Source: Bacteroidaceae bacterium (lineage in GTDB: Bacteria; Bacteroidota; Bacteroidia; Bacteroidales; Bacteroidaceae). From it: 64,000 nt of DNA. Position 1 is the stretch's first letter. Each line of letters starts with the position of its first letter. Under the pieces are notes generated by a model. The model saw only the letters and a list, made by a program, of their open reading frames with translations, had not been told where the DNA came from and ran no database searches. The translations under genes and the position numbers were made by a program. The stretch spans positions 159,941-223,940 of the forward strand of contig JAGBTN010000018.1 of NCBI GenBank assembly GCA_017631315.1. Direction: 5' to 3'. Of the stretch, positions 35,118 through 43,300 are shown one piece after another.

Positions 35118-35810
35118 ATGCCCGACCGTCACTACAGCAAGACCATTGAGCAACATCTGCTTCAACCCTTGAAGGAGGCCGATTCTGAAGGACTCGTACG
35201 ACTGCTTTCGTCGTTCTCCAGAAGTGAGCAGCGCACTGCTGGCTATATGCTTGGAGAGCGTTTGTTGCTGGATTGCCCTGCCGAGCTGTACTGGCAGATG
35301 ACGGAGGCTCTTGTGTGTTATGACAGCAAGGCATATCTTATCACACTGATGAAGACGTTTCTCCTGCGTTTGAGTCGGGGCACGGCATCGCTTTCCGATG
35401 TGCCTTTCGGGCGTCTTGCAGCAGGTTTCAATGAGGTGGAAAGGCAGAAGGTGGCACTGCTTCTGTTGCCCGAACTCGAGCAGCCGAAACAGGTGGAACA
35501 ACTTTTCCAACTTCTTGGCCTTGCCAAGGGACGTGAGCAGCTGGTCTATTTGATTCGTGTAGACACTTTGCCTTGCCTTTTTCTCTTGCTCCGTTCCCTG
35601 CGTTATGTGGAACACGATAGGGCAGAAGTCTTGAAGGTTGCCCGCCAACTCATGAAGCGCGGCAGTGGTTGCAGTTTCAATCTTGCCAGCATTGTCAAGG
35701 TGGCATTTGGCCTCGATGAACTCTCGGGCACATTCTCTCTCCGCCTTCAACCCTACCAGATTGCAAGGCTCGAACAGTCGTACGAAGCATTCTGCCAAAG
35801 TGTGGGCTGA
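35118..35810 (+). CDS. Conserved-looking helical protein of unknown function
   Basis: A 230-residue cytoplasmic protein with no signal peptide, membrane segment or catalytic motif. It looks all-helical with Leu/Gln/Arg-rich helices (for example LLLPELEQPKQVEQLFQLLG), perhaps helical repeats. The start follows the tRNA terminator by about 75 bp. Strand choice rests on base composition, position and the array that starts exactly after its stop; an antisense frame of similar length (35112-35798, minus) is rejected. I do not recognise a family. Confidence 0.65.
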   Translation: MPDRHYSKTIEQHLLQPLKEADSEGLVRLLSSFSRSEQRTAGYMLGERLLLDCPAELYWQMTEALVCYDSKAYLITLMKTFLLRLSRGTASLSDVPFGRLAAGFNEVERQKVALLLLPELEQPKQVEQLFQLLGLAKGREQLVYLIRVDTLPCLFLLLRSLRYVEHDRAEVLKVARQLMKRGSGCSFNLASIVKVAFGLDELSGTFSLRLQPYQIARLEQSYEAFCQSVG

Positions 35811-35895
35811 AACTATACGTGTATAGTTGGCAAACTTAACGTGTTAAGTTTACAAAGTTAACGTGTTAAGTCGGGCAACTTAACGTGTGTCGTTT
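35811..35895. repeat. 22-bp-period quasi-palindromic array F
   Basis: Four units begin at the base after the stop codon of the preceding gene. Unit 1 dyad is AACTATACGTGTATAGTT, unit 2 is AACTTAACGTGTTAAGTT: both arms of the dyad changed together, so symmetry was kept while sequence changed. Linkers are GGCA, TACA, CGGGC. Confidence 0.9.
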
Positions 35896-35936
35896 GGAGT
35901 CGATGCCTGTTGTGTTGAAAAAAGAGCCTCTTTTCT

Positions 35937-35967
35937 TTTGTTTTCCTGCCAATATGTTGTATCTTTG
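35937..35967 (+). promoter_or_regulatory. Promoter of the phosphosugar mutase gene
   Basis: TTTG at 35937-35940, 19 bp, TATCTTTG at 35960-35967. Confidence 0.82.
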
Positions 35968-36006
35968 TCCCCAAAATAAATTAGGAACAAACAAATACGA
36001 AAATTT

Positions 36007-37755
36007 ATGGATATACAGCTTATCAAAGATTGCGAAGCCAAGGCACAGGCCTGGCTCGACTCTCCCTATTACGACGAAGAGACAAAGGCGGAAATCGCTG
36101 CCATGTTGCAAGACGAGGACAAGACAGCCCTTGTGGATGCTTTCTATCAGAGCCTCGAGTTCGGCACAGGCGGTCTTCGTGGCATTATGGGCGCAGGCAC
36201 CAACCGCATGAACAAGTACATCGTCGGCATGGCCACACAAGGTTTTGCCAATTACATCAATAGACAACGGACAACAGACAACGGACAACAGTTGAGCGTT
36301 GTTGTGGGTCACGACTGCCGTAACAATGGCCGCCTCTATGCAGAGACGGTAGCCAATATCTTCAGTGCCAACGGCATAAAGGTTTATCTCTTCGAGAGCC
36401 TTCGTCCAACTCCGGAGGTTAGTTTTGCCATCCGTCAGCTTGGTGCAAAGGCTGGTGTGAACGTAACAGCCAGCCACAACCCCAAGGAATACAACGGCTA
36501 CAAGGCTTATTGGGAAGACGGCGCACAGGTACTTGCTCCGCACGATACGGGCATCATCGACGAGGTGAACAAAGTGAAAATCGAGGATGTTAAGTTCGAA
36601 GGCAACCCCGATCTCATCGAGATCATTGGTGGCGAAATGGACTACGACTACATGACAGCCGTTAAGGAAGCCATGATAGACCAGGATGTCATCCTTCGCC
36701 AGAAAGACCTCAACATTGTCTACAGCGCAATGCACGGCACAGGTCGCCTCATCGTTCCCCTCTGCCTTCGCAGTTGGGGCTTCCAGAACATCCATGTTGT
36801 GCCCGAGCAGATGGTTGTGGACGGCAACTTCCCAACCGTCGTAAGTCCTAATCCCGAGAACGCCGAGGCCATGACTCTGGGCATGAAACTCGGTACGAAA
36901 CTCAATGCCGACCTCGTTGTTGCCACCGACCCCGATGCCGACCGTCTTGCTATCGTCTGCCGCGACAGCAAGGGCGAGTGGACCATCATCAATGGCAACC
37001 AGACCTGCATGATGTTCTGCTACTACATCATCAAGAATAAGATTGCCCTCGGACAACTCCAGCCCACCGACTTCCTCGTTAAGACCATCGTTTCAACAGA
37101 AGTCATTACCGAGATGGCGAAGAAGAACAACATCGAACTTCGCGACTGCTATACAGGCTTCAAGTGGATTGCCCGCGAGATTGCACTCAGCGAAGGCAAA
37201 CAGAAGTACATTGGCGGCGGCGAAGAGAGTTTCGGCTTCCTGCCCTTCGACAAGGTGCGCGACAAGGACGCTCCGGCAAGCATCTGCCTCATCTGCGAGA
37301 TTGCCGCTTGGGCTCGCGACAATGGCATGACGCTCTACGACCTCCTGATGCAAATCTATCTCGAGTACGGTTTCAGTTTCGAACACACTGTCAATGTCGT
37401 TAAGCCCGGCAAGACAGGTGCCGACGAAATCAAGGCCATGATGGAAGACTTCCGCAACAACCCCATCACCGAGATTGCCGGCAGTAAGGTGGTTCTCGCC
37501 AAAGACTTCAAGACACTCAAGGCTCGCGATGGCGAAGGCAAAGAGACAGACCTCGACATGCCTGCAACAAGCAACGTGCTCCAGTACTTCTGCGAGGACG
37601 GCACAAAGGTTAGCGTTCGTCCCAGCGGCACGGAACCCAAGATTAAGTTCTACCTCGAAATCAAGGACACAATGGGTTGTGCCAACTGCTATGCCTCTTG
37701 CGTAGAGAAGGCAAAGGCAAAGGTCGAAGAGATAAAGAAGTCCATGAGAATTTGA
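36007..37755 (+). CDS. Phosphoglucomutase/phosphomannomutase (PGM2-like)
   Basis: Interconverts hexose 1- and 6-phosphates. Catalytic phospho-Ser156 in TASHNPKEYNGYK, metal loop DPDADR (~308-313), sugar loop GGGEESFGFLP and phosphate loop RPSGTEPKIKFY. 582 residues, the long class close to eukaryotic PGM2. Residues ~86-95 (RQRTTDNGQQ) are encoded by an exact 14-bp tandem duplication, in a surface segment before VVVGHDC that varies in the family. It ends at a GC-rich palindromic element and nudC follows. Confidence 0.95.
   Translation: MDIQLIKDCEAKAQAWLDSPYYDEETKAEIAAMLQDEDKTALVDAFYQSLEFGTGGLRGIMGAGTNRMNKYIVGMATQGFANYINRQRTTDNGQQLSVVVGHDCRNNGRLYAETVANIFSANGIKVYLFESLRPTPEVSFAIRQLGAKAGVNVTASHNPKEYNGYKAYWEDGAQVLAPHDTGIIDEVNKVKIEDVKFEGNPDLIEIIGGEMDYDYMTAVKEAMIDQDVILRQKDLNIVYSAMHGTGRLIVPLCLRSWGFQNIHVVPEQMVVDGNFPTVVSPNPENAEAMTLGMKLGTKLNADLVVATDPDADRLAIVCRDSKGEWTIINGNQTCMMFCYYIIKNKIALGQLQPTDFLVKTIVSTEVITEMAKKNNIELRDCYTGFKWIAREIALSEGKQKYIGGGEESFGFLPFDKVRDKDAPASICLICEIAAWARDNGMTLYDLLMQIYLEYGFSFEHTVNVVKPGKTGADEIKAMMEDFRNNPITEIAGSKVVLAKDFKTLKARDGEGKETDLDMPATSNVLQYFCEDGTKVSVRPSGTEPKIKFYLEIKDTMGCANCYASCVEKAKAKVEEIKKSMRI
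36264..36291. repeat. 14-bp perfect tandem repeat inside the mutase gene
   Basis: ACAACGGACAACAG occurs twice in a row, in frame within the coding sequence. It encodes a Gln/Thr/Asn-rich surface segment. Confidence 0.9.
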
Positions 37756-37851
37756 CCCCCCCGGCCCCCTTTAGGGGGAGAAAGGGGTTTCCCTATTTAT
37801 GCTTGAAGTTAATGATAAAAAGAAGTTCCCCCTAAAGGGGGTTAGGGGGTC
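37754..37851. repeat. GC-rich palindromic element, inverted pair (copy 2)
   Basis: Arms 37754-37782 and 37826-37851 are inverted copies (right arm reverse complement starts GACCCCCTAACCCCCTTTAG). The left arm begins in the mutase stop codon TGA; the right arm lies in the first codons of nudC. Same architecture as copy 1 at 10432-10565 with an unrelated 43-bp centre. Confidence 0.82.
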
Positions 37852-38611
37852 TGCTTACTTCCTCTTCTGCAAGGGGGACATCCTTCTCACCAAAGAAGGA
37901 ACAGTCCCCTTTGGCATTTCTGCCCCTATAGAACTGAAGCCCTGGGAAGTGGTCACAAGGTTAAGCCTCCCTCCTCGGGGGGAGGTTGGGAGGGGGGCTA
38001 TTGTCGCCTCTCTTTCTCATCCCGTTACCGACCGTCCCGACCTTCAGATGGTGCCGCTTCGCAAAACATTTCACATCCTTTCGCCCGAGGACTATCAACT
38101 TGCAGGCAAGTGTGCCGAGTTGGTTTACTTCCATCATAACTCGAAGTTCTGTGGCGTTTGTGGTGGCGAGATGAAGTGGCAAACGGAAATCAGCAAGCAG
38201 TGCCGTGAGTGTGGCAAAGAACTTTGGCCCAGCCTTGCAACAGCCATCATTGTCCGCGTGACGAGGGGAGACGAGATCCTGATGGTGCATGCCCATACTT
38301 TTCGCGACCGTCACTATGGTCTTGTGGCAGGCTTTGTGGAGACAGGCGAAACGCTCGAAGACTGCGTCCGTCGTGAAGTCTGGGAGGAGACACACCTGCA
38401 CATCACCAACATCCTTTACTTTGGTTCGCAGTCGTGGCCCTATCCAAGCGGACTGATGGTAGGCTTCACGGCAGATTACCTCTCGGGCGAACTGCAGTTG
38501 CAAAAAGCCGAACTCTCCGACGGTGGCTGGTACAAAAGAGACAACCTCCCCTGCTTGCCCGACCCATCCTCCATCGCCTATCGCCTCATACAAGATTGGC
38601 TCGAAGTTTGA
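37799..38611 (+). CDS. nudC: NAD+ diphosphatase / Nudix hydrolase with two repeat insertions
   Basis: Cleaves NAD(H), and caps of NAD-RNA in E. coli, to NMN(H) and AMP. Zinc ribbon CGVC...CREC (~118-140), Nudix box GFVETGETLEDCVRREVWEE, then the family's SQPWPFP-like motif read here as SQSWPYPSG. Residues ~10-18 (FPLKGVRGS) come from the right arm of the GC-rich element copy 2, and ~57-67 (PPRGEVGRGAI) from a further copy at 37965-37998, both in the variable N-terminal domain. The start at 37799 lies between the two arms; the catalytic half is intact. Confidence 0.93.
   Translation: MLEVNDKKKFPLKGVRGSAYFLFCKGDILLTKEGTVPFGISAPIELKPWEVVTRLSLPPRGEVGRGAIVASLSHPVTDRPDLQMVPLRKTFHILSPEDYQLAGKCAELVYFHHNSKFCGVCGGEMKWQTEISKQCRECGKELWPSLATAIIVRVTRGDEILMVHAHTFRDRHYGLVAGFVETGETLEDCVRREVWEETHLHITNILYFGSQSWPYPSGLMVGFTADYLSGELQLQKAELSDGGWYKRDNLPCLPDPSSIAYRLIQDWLEV
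37965..37998. repeat. GC-rich palindromic element inside nudC (copy 3)
   Basis: GCCTCCCTCCTCGGGGGGAG followed by GTTGGGAGGGGGGC: the same two-part design (palindrome plus adjoining purine or pyrimidine block) as the intergenic copies. It is read as protein in frame. Confidence 0.78.
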
Positions 38612-38637
38612 TGAATGACTATATAATATAAAGATGT

Positions 38638-40833
38638 ATGAGAACAGGATATAAAATGAATATGTTTACAGATAAGGCATACTGTTTCCTTTTACGTATT
38701 AGGATGTTCCTTGTATGCTATTTTGCAGCGTTCTCTTTGTTTGCCCAACAATCGAGGTCTGCCTATGTTGGGCAGAGTGTATTGTTCAGCGCACCGAGCA
38801 CTCCTGCCAATACGGCTTTGAGTACTTCTGCATGGGGGTGCTATGGTGGAAATGTAACTTTGGAAGAGCAAAGAGTAGGAACAAGCGTGTATGGTGTAAA
38901 GGCAACAATCAATTCCTATTTTACCGGTACGGCAGAGATTCGTTGTGATTATTATTACTATTGGTACGACAATTATGGAGCAATGCATCAAAATAGGGCG
39001 ACAACTTATTTTTATTTAAGTTGTAATCCTGTAAATACGCGCTTGAATACCACAAATATGCAGCTTAATGTTGGAGAAGGTGCATGGTTGGAGTATTCAT
39101 TAAGTCCATCCATTAGCCCAACTCCTACGGTTCGCATGTATTCCAGTAACTCCAATGTTGCTACGGTAAACAGCAATGGTTATGTCTATGCCGTAGGTCC
39201 GGGCAGTTGTGTCATCACGGTAGAAAATAGTGCAGGCCCTCCCGTTACTTGTCAGGTTCGTGTAAATAAGGTTGACCCAACAAGTGTCTCTCTTCCTGCT
39301 CCAAGCCCTATATACATTGGACAAACCGTAAAGCTAACTCCCCAACTTTATCCAGCCAATGCCCAAACAACCTATTCTTGGCGTAGCGGCAATACTACAG
39401 TCGCAGAGGTAAGTGGAGGCTCTGTGACGGGACGTGCCGTAGGCACTGCACGCATTACTGTTACAACTGCCAACGGTCTTGCAGCATCGTGCGATGTGGA
39501 GGTATATAAGCCTGTTCCTTCCAGTGTAAGTCTCAATAAGACTTCGCTCCGTTTACCTGTTGGAGGTACTGAAACACTTACTTATAAAGTTTCTCCGTCG
39601 TATGCTATCTATTCGGTGTCTTGGAAGAGCGATGCTCCTGATGTTGTTTCGGTGAGCAATGGACGTCTGGAGGCAAAAACTCCGGGCGAGGCAAACATTA
39701 CTGTTACCACAGATAACGGAAAGGTATCCACCTGTAAGGTGACGGTTCCCAAAGAGCCGATGGAGGTGTCCATAATCCCGGACGAATTGGAACTTCTTAT
39801 GGGTAGAACCAAGACGCTTACATGCTCATTTGTTCCCACAGATGCTGCTACGTCAAGTTTGACGTGGAAGAGTAGCAATCCAGAAGTTGCTTCAATTAAC
39901 CAATCTGGTGTTGTCTCTGCATTACGGCCAGGAGAGGCAACATTGACGGCTACCACGCACAATGGTATTGTCGGTCAATGTCAGATTGTTGTGCCATTGC
40001 CGCTTTTTCAACTCTTTGTCTGGACAAAGGCCGGTATCAAGACAGGATACCTTTCTACAGACAAACCACAATTCAGCCTCGAAGGCGACATCGTACATTT
40101 CAGCACAGATCGGTTATCAATAGATATTCATCGTGATACGCTCGACAAGTTCACTCTTGAGCAGGTGTTGCCCGAACATCCCCAAAGTTTATCCATTTCC
40201 GAGAATGTAATGCTTGAACTTGGTGCAGGCAGACAACTTGATATCAGTTTTATGCCCACAGATGCAAAGACAGAACTGACATGGTTTAATGATAATCCCG
40301 AGGTTGTGAGTGTTACTAAGGGTGGATTTATAAAGGGTCTTGCAGTAGGCGATGCGAACTTGATGGTTCAAACGTCCAATGGATTGCGTGCCACTTGTCG
40401 TGTTACTGTGCCAGAACCTTTTTTACGTTTCTATGTTTGGCTTCGCAGTGGTGAGGTGCACGGCTATGATTTAGAAGAACGTCCAGAGGTGAAGATTGGC
40501 GAAACAGTCTTTACGCTACATTCGGCAAAACATACCGTAGAGTATCAGGCAGACAATGTCTTATATTTTACTTTGCAGGATGCAGCAGTGAATGACCCGG
40601 ATGGGATTTCCCTACCAGAAGCAACGAGCAAGATGCAGTTCAAGGAAGGAGAATTACAGTTGACAGGCTGTACACCTAACAGCGCAGTAAGTGTTTATGA
40701 CATGGCAGGCTTGCTTGTGCAGACAGTTCAGACTGATGCCAATGGCAATCTTTCCCTTTCTCTGAATACTTTACGATCTGCTATATACATAATAAAGACA
40801 AATAATACAACATTTAAAATACAGAAACGATGA
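38638..40833 (+). CDS. Secreted protein with BIG2-type Ig-like domains and T9SS tail
   Basis: A 731-residue exported protein. After the hydrophobic signal segment (~20-38, ending SLFAQQ) come five Ig-like BIG2 domains, each with the KxVATVNxxGxVxAxxPG pattern (for example SNPEVASINQSGVVSALRPG and GTARITVTTANG), interrupted by two beta segments beginning FQLFVWTKAG and LRFYVWLRSG. The C-terminus (VYDMAGLLVQTVQ ... IYIIKTNN) is a T9SS type A sorting-like domain. Start could also be Met7 or Met9. The next gene overlaps its stop (ATGA). Likely a cell-surface adhesin or scaffold. Confidence 0.88.
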   Translation: MRTGYKMNMFTDKAYCFLLRIRMFLVCYFAAFSLFAQQSRSAYVGQSVLFSAPSTPANTALSTSAWGCYGGNVTLEEQRVGTSVYGVKATINSYFTGTAEIRCDYYYYWYDNYGAMHQNRATTYFYLSCNPVNTRLNTTNMQLNVGEGAWLEYSLSPSISPTPTVRMYSSNSNVATVNSNGYVYAVGPGSCVITVENSAGPPVTCQVRVNKVDPTSVSLPAPSPIYIGQTVKLTPQLYPANAQTTYSWRSGNTTVAEVSGGSVTGRAVGTARITVTTANGLAASCDVEVYKPVPSSVSLNKTSLRLPVGGTETLTYKVSPSYAIYSVSWKSDAPDVVSVSNGRLEAKTPGEANITVTTDNGKVSTCKVTVPKEPMEVSIIPDELELLMGRTKTLTCSFVPTDAATSSLTWKSSNPEVASINQSGVVSALRPGEATLTATTHNGIVGQCQIVVPLPLFQLFVWTKAGIKTGYLSTDKPQFSLEGDIVHFSTDRLSIDIHRDTLDKFTLEQVLPEHPQSLSISENVMLELGAGRQLDISFMPTDAKTELTWFNDNPEVVSVTKGGFIKGLAVGDANLMVQTSNGLRATCRVTVPEPFLRFYVWLRSGEVHGYDLEERPEVKIGETVFTLHSAKHTVEYQADNVLYFTLQDAAVNDPDGISLPEATSKMQFKEGELQLTGCTPNSAVSVYDMAGLLVQTVQTDANGNLSLSLNTLRSAIYIIKTNNTTFKIQKR

Positions 40834-41615
40834 AACAGACATTTATTAAGAGTCTTTGCCTCGCCATGTTGTGGTGTGGCATTGCGATGCAGGTTTCGGC
40901 ACAAGGCATTGTCGTAAACAAAACGGATGGAACGAAGGTCTATTATAAGGCATCGGAAGTCCAAAGTGTGGGTGTTTATGGCTATGGCGAGGAACCTGAA
41001 CCGGATATTGACGATACATTGGATGGTCATGATTATGTCGACCTCGGTTTGCCTTCTGGTACACTGTGGGCGACTTGCAATGTAGGCGCATCAAGTCCTG
41101 AAGAATATGGTGATTACTTTGCCTGGGGCGAAACCCAGCCTAAAACGTCATACAACTGGAGTACCTATAAGTACAGCAAGGGCGATGCTAGTAAAATGAC
41201 AAAGTACTGCACAAGTAGTAGTTACGGCTCAGTTGACAACAAGACTGAACTCGAACCGTCTGACGATGCTGCCATAGCAAACTGGGGTAGCGGTTGGCAG
41301 ATGCCGAGTTTTGAACAGTGCAGAGAACTCTACAATAGCAGTTACACCACCACGACATGGACAACAATGAATGGTGTCTATGGCTATGAGATAACAAGCA
41401 AGAGCAATGGCAATAGTATTTTCTTTCCGGCTGCCGGTTATCGCTCCGAGGCGAGCCTCAAAAATGCAGGTAGCTACGGCTACTGTTGGTCGCGTTCGCT
41501 CGGGAACTACAGCTACGGCGCTTATGAACTGTACTTCTATTCCAGCAGTTTTTGGACGAACTACGACAGCCGCTACTTCGGCCGTAGCGTTCGCCCCGTC
41601 CGTGTGAAGAAGTAA
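40830..41615 (+). CDS. Secreted FISUMP-domain protein
   Basis: Signal peptide (cleavage after QVSA, residue ~24), a short N-terminal segment VVNKTDGTKVYYKASEVQS common to such Prevotella-type proteins, a linker rich in Glu/Pro/Asp, then a FISUMP (Fib_succ_major-like) domain: YVDLGLPSGTLWATCNVG, GDYFAWGETQPK, WQMPSFEQCREL, SIFFPAAGYR and a C-terminal SVRPVRVK. Function of the domain is unknown, presumed surface or lectin-like. Coupled to the Ig-like gene by a 4-bp overlap. Confidence 0.92.
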   Translation: MKQTFIKSLCLAMLWCGIAMQVSAQGIVVNKTDGTKVYYKASEVQSVGVYGYGEEPEPDIDDTLDGHDYVDLGLPSGTLWATCNVGASSPEEYGDYFAWGETQPKTSYNWSTYKYSKGDASKMTKYCTSSSYGSVDNKTELEPSDDAAIANWGSGWQMPSFEQCRELYNSSYTTTTWTTMNGVYGYEITSKSNGNSIFFPAAGYRSEASLKNAGSYGYCWSRSLGNYSYGAYELYFYSSSFWTNYDSRYFGRSVRPVRVKK

Positions 41616-41651
41616 CGTCATCGCATAAGTGAACCAACCCCTGCAGTCCAC

Positions 41652-41680
41652 TTGCCCCAACGGACGCGTCCGTTGGGCAA
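41652..41680. terminator. Perfect-looking hairpin after the FISUMP gene
   Basis: TTGCCCCAACGGACG and CGTCCGTTGGGCAA form a 14-bp stem with one bulged C and no loop (centre ACGCGT). Probably a terminator or cruciform; no long T run follows. It merges into array G. Confidence 0.6.
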
Positions 41681-41760
41681 AGTTCACGTGTGAAGTTGCC
41701 CGACTTTACGTGTGAAGTTTGCCAACTTCTCTGCAGTAAATGGCAAAGTTCTCTTGTGGC
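41671..41760. repeat. 22-bp-period quasi-palindromic array G
   Basis: Four units: cores CACGTGTGAAG, TTACGTGTGAAG, then two decayed units with CTCTGCAGT and CTCTTGTGG, linked by TTGCCC, TTTGCC and ATGGCA. The gene-free stretch 41616-41942 holds the hairpin, this array and the rpmE2 promoter. Confidence 0.8.
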
Positions 41761-41835
41761 CTGAATAATATATGGTTGCAATAGGGGCGCGGATGTTCGT
41801 TTGAATGGATATAGCATCATTTCCTTTTGGAAAAA

Positions 41836-41867
41836 TTTGGTGCTTTAGAAAATATGTTGTACCTTTG
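41836..41867 (+). promoter_or_regulatory. Promoter of the L31 gene
   Basis: TTTG at 41836-41839, 20 bp, TACCTTTG at 41860-41867; the leader is about 70 nt. Confidence 0.85.
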
Positions 41868-41942
41868 CAGCGCAAATTGGTATTAATCCGCCCCTTATCT
41901 ACTTCCAGCGAAGGAAACTCGGGGGCACAAAAACAAAACAAA

Positions 41943-42194
41943 ATGAAAGAAGGACTTCATCCCGAAAACTATCGCCCCGTAGTGTTCAAGGACATGAGCA
42001 ACGGCGATATGTTCCTCAGCCGCTCTACGGCAAAGACAAACGACACCATCGAGTTCGAAGGCGAAACTTATCCCCTCTACAAGCTCGAAATCAGTAACAC
42101 TTCTCACCCCTTCTACACTGGTAAGAGCAAGCTGGTTGACACCGCTGGTCGCGTAGATAAGTTCATGAGCCGCTACTCTCGCGCTAAGAAGTAA
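41943..42194 (+). CDS. rpmE2: 50S ribosomal protein L31 type B
   Basis: An 83-residue ribosomal protein: [20 protein letters not shown] at the N-terminus and [20 protein letters not shown] near the end. It has no CxxC zinc motif, so it is the zinc-independent type B. In Bacteroidetes type B is often the only L31, so zinc control cannot be assumed. The start at 41943 is set by homology and promoter; the frame is open further upstream. Its terminator appears to lie inside the next gene. Confidence 0.96.
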   Translation: MKEGLHPENYRPVVFKDMSNGDMFLSRSTAKTNDTIEFEGETYPLYKLEISNTSHPFYTGKSKLVDTAGRVDKFMSRYSRAKK

Positions 42195-42203
42195 GAAGTA
42201 CGT

Positions 42204-42231
42204 CCCTCTAAACTCCCGCCGAAAAGGGAGA
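42204..42231. repeat. GC-rich palindromic element (copy 4, short)
   Basis: CCCTCTAAACTCCC then CCGAAAAGGGAGA, 9 bp after the L31 stop and 5 bp before the nuclease start. A single arm of the family. Confidence 0.6.
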
Positions 42232-42236
42232 TATAG

Positions 42237-43271
42237 ATGGTCATGAATAAAAAGAAATGTAACAAGAGGTGCAGACGCATTTGGCTGTCTGCACCTCTTT
42301 GTCTTTTATTCCTCTACCTCGCTTATTGCAGCGACGGCAGCAGTGCTACGGCGACACCTCCGCAGTCTAACGTGAATGCCAATGTCTGTCAGCCTTTGAC
42401 GCTCTTCACAGAAAACACCACGCCTGCTGCTGTCCGCAGTTCGGCAATGTATGGTCTGGAGATTCCTTCGTTGCAGACGGGCACGTCAGATGCCTTTATT
42501 GTCCACACCCTGCCGGATGGCACATTGAACTATTGCATCGGTTACAACACAAGGCTCAAGGCGAATTGCTGGACGGCATATAAGTGGTACGAAGGCAATT
42601 CGTCGCACGACGAGGTGTGGAAACGCGGAAGGTGGAGAAAAGGAGAGTCCTTCAACGGCTATGGCGGCAGTGCAGACCCTTTCCAGCCCGACCCTGTCTT
42701 GCCCAAGAAACTGCGTACCCACACCAGCGACTACGGCAAGGGTTATCAGCGCGGACACATACTGGGCAGTGCCGACCGACTCAATTCGAAGGAGGCAAAC
42801 GGACAGACATTCTACCTGAGCAACATCCATCCGCAGTTGCCCGACTTCAACGAACAAGGCATCTGGTACAACCTGGAGAAGTTCCTCCGCAACAATTACG
42901 ACAAACCTTTTTTCCGCGACACATTATATATAGTCAAAGGCGGCACCATCTCAAAGGGTGACTACAAGAAGATAAAGGCAAGCGGAGCAGGCTATCTTGT
43001 TTGTCCCAAGTACTTCTACATGGCCATTCTTGCTTATTCCGGGAAGTACAGCAAGGCCAATGGCGGCTACAAGGCTATTGCCTTCTGGATGGAGCACAAG
43101 GAAAACAATGACAAGGTCAGTGCGAAGTATGCCATCACCATCGACGAACTGGAGAAACGGACCGGTATAGACTTCTTCTGCAACTTGCCCGACGAAACAG
43201 AAGCCGCTGTTGAGAAGGAGACAAACCTCTCTTATTGGAAACTGAAACACTCGCAGCATCTCTCCAAGTAG
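42237..43271 (+). CDS. Secreted DNA/RNA non-specific endonuclease (NUC1)
   Basis: Exported nuclease of the beta-beta-alpha-metal family. N-terminal signal (h-region SAPLCLLFLYLAY, then a Cys of a weak lipobox), a low-complexity linker, then the nuclease domain with QRGHILGSADR (the usual DRGH reads QRGH), the metal Asn in YLSNIHPQLPDFNEQGIWYNLE and the rest of the fold to ~residue 320. His of RGH is kept. Start may be 42237 or 42243. The signal-peptide codons overlap a perfect hairpin that looks like the L31 terminator. Probably degrades extracellular DNA. Confidence 0.9.
   Translation: MVMNKKKCNKRCRRIWLSAPLCLLFLYLAYCSDGSSATATPPQSNVNANVCQPLTLFTENTTPAAVRSSAMYGLEIPSLQTGTSDAFIVHTLPDGTLNYCIGYNTRLKANCWTAYKWYEGNSSHDEVWKRGRWRKGESFNGYGGSADPFQPDPVLPKKLRTHTSDYGKGYQRGHILGSADRLNSKEANGQTFYLSNIHPQLPDFNEQGIWYNLEKFLRNNYDKPFFRDTLYIVKGGTISKGDYKKIKASGAGYLVCPKYFYMAILAYSGKYSKANGGYKAIAFWMEHKENNDKVSAKYAITIDELEKRTGIDFFCNLPDETEAAVEKETNLSYWKLKHSQHLSK
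42264..42306 (+). terminator. L31 terminator inside the nuclease signal-peptide codons
   Basis: AAGAGGTGCAGAC and GTCTGCACCTCTT form a 13-bp perfect stem with a 10-nt loop, followed by TGTCTTTTATT, 70 bp after the L31 stop and 28 bp into the next ORF. Confidence 0.78.
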
Positions 43272-43300
43272 GGTGCTGCCATACACAAAGAAAGACGAAG

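Noticed and set aside
35112-35798. Minus-strand frame of 228 codons opposite the unknown gene at 35118-35810
   Set aside because: The plus-strand frame follows the tRNA terminator, has balanced composition and is followed exactly by an array; but both are unproved, so the call on this locus stays at moderate confidence.
35866-37056. Minus-strand open frame of 396 codons across the phosphosugar mutase gene
   Set aside because: Shadow of a gene with complete catalytic motifs; the frame also runs through array F.
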